Source of the DNA: Mycolicibacterium hodleri
GTDB taxonomy: Bacteria; Actinomycetota; Actinomycetes; Mycobacteriales; Mycobacteriaceae
Direction: 5' to 3'
Assembly: GCF_025822245.1 (NCBI RefSeq)
Contig: NZ_JACKTL010000010.1
Span: 21,720-58,310, forward strand
Length of the DNA stretch: 36,591 nt
Part shown: positions 32,303-36,591 of the stretch, one piece after another
How the letters are laid out: each line of letters starts with the position of its first letter
How positions within the stretch are numbered: position 1 is the first letter of the stretch
Program-made: the position numbers and the translations under genes
The notes under the pieces: model-generated
Told to the model about the DNA's origin: nothing
The model's database searches: none
Seen by the model: the letters and a program-made list of their open reading frames with translations, nothing else

Positions 32303-32535
32303 GAGCCACGCCGAAACCCCAACGGCTGCACGTCGACTGGACCCGATGCGACGGACGCGGACTGTGCACCGAACTACTCCCCGGCATGCTCCGGCGCGAC
32401 GACTGGGGCTACCCCCTGGCTCGCGACGGCGCCCGCGAGCCCTTGATACCACCCGCGGACCTGACCGAGGCACGCATCGCCGTCGACCGCTGCCCCCGCC
32501 TGGCGCTGTCCCTAACCACGCCACCTCAGTCCTGA
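32299..32535 (+). CDS. Small [3Fe-4S]-type ferredoxin
   Basis: 78 residues. Cysteines lie in WTRCDGRGLCTEL (C-x5-C) and VDRCPRLAL; the missing fourth ligand is typical of actinobacterial [3Fe-4S] ferredoxins. The start overlaps the NuoF-like stop codon (ATGA). It is the last gene of the redox operon and is likely the electron carrier between the flavoprotein and the membrane haem protein or another acceptor. Confidence 0.88.
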   Translation: MRATPKPQRLHVDWTRCDGRGLCTELLPGMLRRDDWGYPLARDGAREPLIPPADLTEARIAVDRCPRLALSLTTPPQS

Positions 32536-32820
32536 CGGGCAGCGTCGCCCATTGTTTCCATCCGTTTCCATCCGATCCCCCCGAGAAGGAGCTGGTGCCG
32601 TGAAGAAGGTTCGTCGGTGACCACCAACGGCGCACCGGCGCCACGTGTGCGCCATCAGCGAGTTCAGTCGAGCACCAGCATCACTCGCTGGTCGACGCCC
32701 GCTCGGTTCGACTCAACGCGCCCATCGGGTCACCGTGGCGTGACGTGGACGATGACCCCCAACTGGCACCGTGAGACGTTGGCAAGGCTAGGTTTGCTGG
32801 CCGCCGCCGGGGTCGGTGTC
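32536..32820. other. Gene-free stretch between the redox operon and the VIT gene
   Basis: GAAGGAG precedes a tiny frame (GTG 32600 to TGA 32620) of six codons, too short to call. A frame with protein-like wording (SVEHQHHSLVDARSVRLNAP) runs to about 32773 but has no start, so it could be a gene remnant. No firm feature. Confidence 0.35.
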
Positions 32821-32826
32821 TAGCGT
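32821..32826 (+). promoter_or_regulatory. -10 element for the VIT transporter, leaderless start
   Basis: TAGCGT lies 7 nt before ATG 32834, the same hexamer as in the promoter at 4953-4985, with no ribosome site. No regulon box lies upstream at the expected distance, so this gene seems to be outside the regulon. Confidence 0.5.
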
Positions 32827-32833
32827 GGCGAGC

Positions 32834-33544
32834 ATGTCGACCGAGACCCATCCCGAACCGCACACGGGTTCGGTGTCCTCCAAGTTGAATTGGCTGCGCG
32901 CCGGGGTCCTGGGTGCCAACGACGGGATCGTCTCCACCGCGGGCATCGTGGTCGGCGTCGCCGCCGCGACGACGTCTCGCGACCCGATCCTGACCGCGGG
33001 AATCGCCGGGCTCGTCGCCGGTGCCGTCTCGATGGCGTTGGGAGAATACGTCTCGGTCAGCACCCAACGCGACACCGAGCAGGCCCTGCTGAGCAAGGAA
33101 CGCGCAGAACTCCACGAGGACCCCGCATCAGAACTGGACGAGCTCGCCGCGCTGTATGAGGCGAAGGGGCTCTCCACGGCCACCGCACGCACCGTCGCCG
33201 AAGAGCTCACCGACCACGACGCGTTCGCCGCTCATGCCGACGTGGAACTGGGCATCGATCCCACCGATCTGACCAACCCCTGGGAGGCCGCCGTGTCCTC
33301 AGCGCTGTCGTTCACCGTGGGTGCGCTGCTGCCCCTGATTGCGATTCTGCTGCCGCCCAGCGTTTTACGGGTGCCGGTGACCGTCGCGGCCGTACTGGTG
33401 GCCCTGGTCATCACCGGAGGAGCGTCGGCGGCGCTGGGCGGTGCGCCCAAGTCACGGGCGATTACCCGCAACGTCGTCGGCGGCGCCTTGGCGCTCGGGG
33501 CGACCTACGCCATCGGACATCTGGTGGGCGCAGTCATCACCTAA
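32834..33544 (+). CDS. VIT1/CCC1-family iron/manganese transporter
   Basis: 236 residues. The family start KLNWLRAGVLGANDGIVSTAGIVVGVA and a second membrane segment ending SMALGEYVSVSTQRD are diagnostic. A cytoplasmic helical, acid-rich metal-binding region (about 85-145, with EL, EE and DH pairs) and three C-terminal membrane segments follow. Members move Fe2+ or Mn2+ out of the cytosol, into vacuoles in plants and yeast. ATG 32834 is preferred over GTG 32816 because of the TAGCGT -10 seven bases before it. Together with the dead fetB-like gene it hints at selection on metal efflux in this replicon. Confidence 0.93.
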   Translation: MSTETHPEPHTGSVSSKLNWLRAGVLGANDGIVSTAGIVVGVAAATTSRDPILTAGIAGLVAGAVSMALGEYVSVSTQRDTEQALLSKERAELHEDPASELDELAALYEAKGLSTATARTVAEELTDHDAFAAHADVELGIDPTDLTNPWEAAVSSALSFTVGALLPLIAILLPPSVLRVPVTVAAVLVALVITGGASAALGGAPKSRAITRNVVGGALALGATYAIGHLVGAVIT

Positions 33545-33599
33545 AGGCGGTAAACGTCGGTCCATCGAGAATCACCCTCACTCACAGAAAGGCGTCGAA

Positions 33600-34079
33600 T
33601 TGTCGACGTTCCAAGGACTTCCCGCCCACATCCTGCTGGTGCACTTCATCGTCGTGCTCGCACCCCTGACCGCCGCCCTGGCGATCGTGTGCGCGCTCTG
33701 GCCGGCCGCCCGACGACACCTCACCTGGCTCGTGCTCGTGCTCGCTGCGGCGACCACAATCCTGACCCCATTGACCACCGACGCCGGGGAATGGCTGGAA
33801 CAGAGCACCCAACCCACCACGATTCTGCAGACCCACACCGAGCTCGGCGACACCATGCTCTACTTCTCCATCGGCCTGGTGGTGGCCGCGGTGCTCCTCG
33901 CGTTCGTGCACCTACGCGAACGGCGGGAACAGCCGCTGAAGCCACTGCTCAGGTGGGTGGTCGTCGCCGTCGTTGTCATCGCCAGCGTCGCCGCGTCGGT
34001 TCAGGTGTACCGGATCGGTGACTCCGGAGCGCGATCGGCCTGGGGCGACAAGACCGCCGCGACGGCTCCGCGCACATGA
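33600..34079 (+). CDS. DUF2231-type membrane protein
   Basis: 159 residues with four membrane segments (about 10-32, 38-58, 82-102, 112-135). The wording GLPAHILLVHFIVVLAPLTA and THTELGDTMLYFSIGLV fits the DUF2231 family, whose histidines may bind haem or metal; the function is unknown. The TTG at 33600 was chosen because AAAGG lies 7 nt before it; no ATG or GTG fits the family start. It follows the VIT gene by 55 bp and may be co-transcribed with it. Confidence 0.8.
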   Translation: MSTFQGLPAHILLVHFIVVLAPLTAALAIVCALWPAARRHLTWLVLVLAAATTILTPLTTDAGEWLEQSTQPTTILQTHTELGDTMLYFSIGLVVAAVLLAFVHLRERREQPLKPLLRWVVVAVVVIASVAASVQVYRIGDSGARSAWGDKTAATAPRT

Positions 34080-34317
34080 GCCTGCTCGGAGAGCCGAGCT
34101 CGATCGTGGCTGCGGCATCCTGGGTGTAGCCTCGGCTTGACAACCGTCCCGAAAACCTTCGTGAGACTCTACCGGTCAGTCAGCGCATCGCTGGGCCAGG
34201 TTACTCGGCGGTCATCCCCAGAAGATGGGGTCGGCGTGGCTATCGAGGTAGTTGAGAAGGTCCTGAGCCTGGGGACGGGGCTTCAGCCAGTCATAGCGGT
34301 GGTACTACTTGAGGTTG
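34080..34317. other. Gene-free stretch with an unassigned coding remnant
   Basis: On the minus strand 34212-34311 reads, after an in-frame TAG, YHRYDWLKPRPQAQDLLNYL and then DSHADPIFWG with a stop. This looks like the end of a real protein, but I cannot name the family. It abuts the broken IS30 gene, so it probably marks the insertion or deletion junction. Confidence 0.4.
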
Positions 34318-34605
34318 CGACGGTGCCCGATTGATGCGCCCGGCGATCGACCGTGCCGACAAGCCGGAGGCGATCCCACGTGAGATCCCCTCACGATCGG
34401 CCAACGTCAGATGATCGGCCCGGCGATGCCGCGGGATCGGCGCGATACCACCTGATTGGCGCAGGAACCGCCGAATGCGGGGCACCGTCTCGCCCAACGT
34501 GCGCTCCATCTCCCGGATCGACTCACCCGCGCGGCGCATCGACCACATCAGGTTTTGCTCCTCGACACTGAAACCGATCGGACCAACACCCATCGCCGCC
34601 TCCAC
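34318..34605 (-). pseudogene. Truncated IS30-family transposase (N-terminal helix-turn-helix part)
   Basis: About 96 codons remain: GFSVEEQNLMWSMRRAGESI, the helix-turn-helix wording REMERTLGETVPRIRRFLRQ, then LTLADREGISRGIASGLSAR, SIAGRINRAPS. The last part is the conserved IS30 second helix-turn-helix, normally followed by TVSRE. Homology stops exactly there, near 34318, and the DDE catalytic domain is absent. It cannot transpose. ATG 34605 or 34593 may have been the start. Confidence 0.8.
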
Positions 34606-34654
34606 ACATCACATCATCGATTACCTGGGGTGATGCCATGACCGGCTGAGATCG

Positions 34655-34855
34655 CCTTCGTTATCGGGACGGGGCGCGGGCCGCCCTCAGGGTGAGTCAG
34701 GCTGCGCTGTGGTCACCATGATCAAGTTTGTCCGCAATCCAGACCTTGATGAGGACCTTCGTTATCGGGACGGGGCGCGGGCCGCCCTCAGGGTGAGTCA
34801 GGCTGCGCTGTGGTCACCATGATCAAGTTTGTCCGCAATCCAGACCTTGATGAGG
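34655..34855. repeat. 101-bp perfect tandem duplication at the antitoxin 3' end
   Basis: The unit 34655-34755 (starting CCTTCGTTATCGGGACGGGG) is repeated without mismatch from 34756 to about 34854. The right copy contains the last 57 nt of the brnA-like gene, including its stop codon at 34798-34800; the left copy carries a second, useless copy of that 3' end plus 42 bp of flank. Confidence 0.9.
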
Positions 34856-35034
34856 GATTGACGGGTGACGCCGAGCCGGGTGGCTTCGCGGTCCAGTTCG
34901 ACGATCATCCATGCTGGGAAGTCGACGTTGACCCGTCGGTGTTCTTCTCCGGGGCGTCGCGCCCGTGTCGTGTCAAGTGCGGTGGACAAATCCACGCCCG
35001 CGTCGAACCGTTCGTCGAAATCTTCAGCCTTCAT
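34798..35034 (-). CDS. brnA: BrnA-like antitoxin (ribbon-helix-helix)
   Basis: 78 residues. An acidic N-terminal part (MKAEDFDERFDAGVDLSTAL) that would wrap the toxin is followed by the ribbon-helix-helix segment RRVNVDFPAWMIVELDREAT and RLGVTRQSLIKVWIADKL. This is the usual BrnA layout: it binds BrnT and represses the operon. The ATG at 35034 lies inside the end of the toxin gene (11-bp overlap), so toxin comes first, as is normal for brnTA. The 3' end lies within a tandem duplication. Confidence 0.88.
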   Translation of the reverse strand: MKAEDFDERFDAGVDLSTALDTTRARRPGEEHRRVNVDFPAWMIVELDREATRLGVTRQSLIKVWIADKLDHGDHSAA

Positions 35035-35287
35035 ATATCGCAACCTCACCTTCTCGAGAGCGCCGTACCGAGATGATCCGGACGTGTTCGTCTCGGTAGG
35101 TGATGACTGCAGACCAGTGTTGGCCGCCAGCTTGACCGATCACCATCCACCTCGGCTCATCCGTTGTGCGTGCTGGGACCTCGACGCGGTGTGCATCTCG
35201 CCAAATGGCTTGTGCTGCGGTGAAGTCGATGCCGTGCTTGGTCAGGTTCGTAGCACTCTTGTCGGGATCGAACTCGAACTCAAGCAT
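35024..35287 (-). CDS. brnT: BrnT-like ribonuclease toxin
   Basis: 87 residues. The start MLEFEFDPDKSATNLTKHGI (the E-W/F-D-x-x-K-x-x-x-N-x-x-K-H-G motif of BrnT) and the end RIISVRRSREGEVAIYEG (ISARxAxxxE-x-x-Y) are diagnostic. BrnT is a RelE-fold RNase that halts translation. AT-rich DNA (TATAAAAATTATACC) directly upstream probably holds the promoter that BrnA represses. The pair most likely stabilises the replicon, next to the partition genes. Confidence 0.92.
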   Translation of the reverse strand: MLEFEFDPDKSATNLTKHGIDFTAAQAIWRDAHRVEVPARTTDEPRWMVIGQAGGQHWSAVITYRDEHVRIISVRRSREGEVAIYEG

Positions 35288-35420
35288 GTATAAAAATTAT
35301 ACCGTAATTACCCCCTTGCTCATGTTGGTTGTGCCCGTGCATGGCCCCTAACCCGCGCCTCCCCCAGGCTCCTCGAACCGCAGTACGAGTACAACGACAC
35401 GGCAAGACGATGCGAGCATT

Positions 35421-35471
35421 GCTAGCGTAGCTATGAGAGCTATCCTAGTTTGAATAGTTACCCTCGCTAGC
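35421..35471. promoter_or_regulatory. Repeat-rich partition promoter/centromere candidate
   Basis: Two GCTAGC hexamers (35421 and 35466) enclose an inverted repeat TAGCT-ATGAG-AGCTA (35428-35442), a CCTAG and two TAG-TTA-like -10 candidates (35446-35460). Small ParA/RHH systems usually have such operator-centromere repeats just before parA. The GTG of parA follows ACGGAGAATTATT. Confidence 0.5.
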
Positions 35472-35490
35472 TCACCTACGGAGAATTATT

Positions 35491-36273
35491 GTGCAGCCAA
35501 AACGGCACGCCCTAGCCAATCAAAAAGGTGGCGTCGGCAAGACCGCGACGACACTCGGGCTGGCTAGCGCGATCAGTCACCGCGGCGGGCGGGCGCTCAT
35601 CGTCGACATGGACCCCCAGGCCAATGCCACCGAAGGCCTCGGCGTCTACACCGAAGACGGGCAACTCACCACCGCTGACCTCATGGACCGCACTGAACCC
35701 GGCTCGGCTATCGACGCCGTCGTGGCCACCGAATGGGACGGCGTCGACCTCATCCCATCCCACCTGGACCTGTCCAACGCCGAATCCAGCGGTGCATCCG
35801 ATCTGGTGTTCCGCCTCGACGTCGCTCTCGAAGGCCTGGACCTCTCGCCCTACGACGCGGTGCTGTTCGACTGCCCGCCCAGCTTGGGCAAGCTGCTATT
35901 CGCTGTCCTGCTCACCGTCGACACCGTGTATGCCATTACCGAACCCACGAAAGACTCCGTCAAAGGCGTCACGCGGCTCGAAACCACCGTTCAGAAAGTC
36001 AAACTTCGACCCAACCCGCGCCTGGAGCTGTCCAAGATCATCATCTCCCGCCGGCAAAACAAGGGTGAGCACATCGATCGCGAGCGCGAGCTGCGCGAAG
36101 CCTACGGCGACCTCGTGGCCCGCACCGTCATACCCGACCTCGGTGCCCGCCAAGACGCCCACAGCGCCGAAGTGCCCATGCACAAATTCAAAGGCGGCCG
36201 AGCGCTCAGCCTGCAAGTTGCCTACGACGACCTGCTCGACGAACTCGGCATCACCATCGGAGCCACCGCATGA
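35491..36273 (+). CDS. parA: ParA-family partition ATPase
   Basis: 260 residues. Deviant Walker A ANQKGGVGKTATT at the very N-terminus, A' motif VDMDPQANAT, Walker B AVLFDCPPSLG, and the C-terminal RVIPDL-type stretch VIPDLGARQDAHSAEVPM. There is no N-terminal helix-turn-helix, so it is of the small (type Ib) ParA class, whose partner does the DNA binding. GGAG is 8 nt before the GTG start. Its stop codon overlaps the next gene's ATG (ATGA). It segregates the replicon by ATP-driven nucleoid gradient. Confidence 0.95.
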   Translation: MQPKRHALANQKGGVGKTATTLGLASAISHRGGRALIVDMDPQANATEGLGVYTEDGQLTTADLMDRTEPGSAIDAVVATEWDGVDLIPSHLDLSNAESSGASDLVFRLDVALEGLDLSPYDAVLFDCPPSLGKLLFAVLLTVDTVYAITEPTKDSVKGVTRLETTVQKVKLRPNPRLELSKIIISRRQNKGEHIDRERELREAYGDLVARTVIPDLGARQDAHSAEVPMHKFKGGRALSLQVAYDDLLDELGITIGATA

Positions 36274-36587
36274 GCGCTGCACGCAAGCCGGCCATCACCC
36301 GCACCACCAACCATCCCGCCGACGCCATACCCGACCGGCCCGCACCCCTCACCCAGGGCACCCCACTCGGAGCGGCGCCATCCACACCGGTTTCACCACA
36401 ACCGGCGGCCGGGGGAGCGGCGGAGCGGCTCACCGAGCAGCACAACGTCAGAATCCGACCCTCCACCAAAACCCGCCTCGGAAAAGCCGTCGACAAACTC
36501 CGCTACGAAACCGGCGACCGCACTATCAGCATCGCCTCCATCACCGACCAAGCCCTCGACGCCTACCTCACCCAACGCGGCTGCTAG
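36270..36587 (+). CDS. ParB-like ribbon-helix-helix partition partner
   Basis: 105 residues. A flexible Pro/Ala/Thr-rich N-terminus (1-48), which in such proteins stimulates ParA, precedes a compact C-terminal domain beginning EQHNVRIRPSTKTRLGKAVD and continuing SIASITDQALDAYLTQRGC, with the strand-helix-helix pattern of RHH proteins. It is coupled to parA by ATGA and ends 4 bp before the window edge. It probably binds the repeats at 35421-35471 as centromere and repressor. Confidence 0.85.
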   Translation: MSAARKPAITRTTNHPADAIPDRPAPLTQGTPLGAAPSTPVSPQPAAGGAAERLTEQHNVRIRPSTKTRLGKAVDKLRYETGDRTISIASITDQALDAYLTQRGC

Positions 36588-36591
36588 CTAG

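Noticed and set aside
32794..32810. A regulon box before the VIT transporter
   Set aside because: The -10 TAGCGT is present, but the sequence at the required distance does not resemble the half-sites.
1..36591. CRISPR arrays, tRNA or rRNA genes
   Set aside because: No regularly spaced repeats and no cloverleaf or rRNA-like segment were seen anywhere in the window.

Overview
The window looks like part of a large mycobacterial plasmid or an integrated plasmid island. It is GC-rich. It carries the C-terminal half of a MobF-type conjugative relaxase/helicase at the left edge, a ParA plus ribbon-helix-helix partition pair at the right edge, a BrnTA toxin-antitoxin pair, resolvase and insertion-sequence debris, and an MspA porin, a protein known only from mycobacteria and close mycolic-acid relatives. 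No rRNA or tRNA gene and no CRISPR array was seen.

Layout. 1-1896: relaxase/helicase fragment. 2166-3059: prolipoprotein diacylglyceryl transferase (lgt). 3691-13284: an orphan OmpR-type regulator, small exported proteins including a PASTA-like one, the MspA porin, a membrane-anchored esterase, a regulator/kinase pair with two small exported or membrane proteins, and a DUF347 membrane protein. 13511-18199: a lipoprotein, two ABC ATPases and an FtsX-type permease. 18200-19684: decayed DNA with an IstB remnant and a frameshifted fetB-like iron-exporter pseudogene. 19765-25911: a second, extended DUF347 protein, a DedA protein, and a coupled operon of phosphodiester glycosidase, PAP2 phosphatase and orphan histidine kinase. 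25931-26698: two defective serine resolvases. 27094-32535: a regulator/kinase pair divergent from a five-gene redox operon (Pro-rich exported protein, ApbE, ferric-reductase-like membrane protein, NuoF-like flavoprotein, [3Fe-4S] ferredoxin). 32834-34079: a VIT-type metal transporter and a DUF2231 membrane protein. 34212-35287: IS30 debris, a 101-bp tandem duplication and brnTA. 35421-36587: partition locus.

Main observation. Twelve promoters share one rigid architecture, always in the sense of the downstream gene: YWCAGC-N5-YWCAGC-N10-NANNNT. This is two 6-bp half-sites 11 bp apart, followed exactly 10 bp later by a -10-like hexamer. They precede the orphan regulator (3691), nearly every envelope or secretion gene between 4.5 and 22.6 kb, and the operon that encodes the orphan kinase. 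The repeats would cover the -35 region, as in class II activation by PhoB/OmpR-type regulators. In three cases the -10 lies 6-8 nt before the ATG, which predicts leaderless mRNAs. I infer a plasmid-borne two-component regulon for cell-envelope remodelling (porin, esterase, ABC exporter, DUF347, DedA, PAP2, glycosidase), probably run by the regulator at 3691 and/or its close paralogue at 9956-10648, with the kinase at 24433-25911 as a candidate partner.

Limits. All family assignments are from memory of motifs; no database search, structure prediction or statistical motif test was run.
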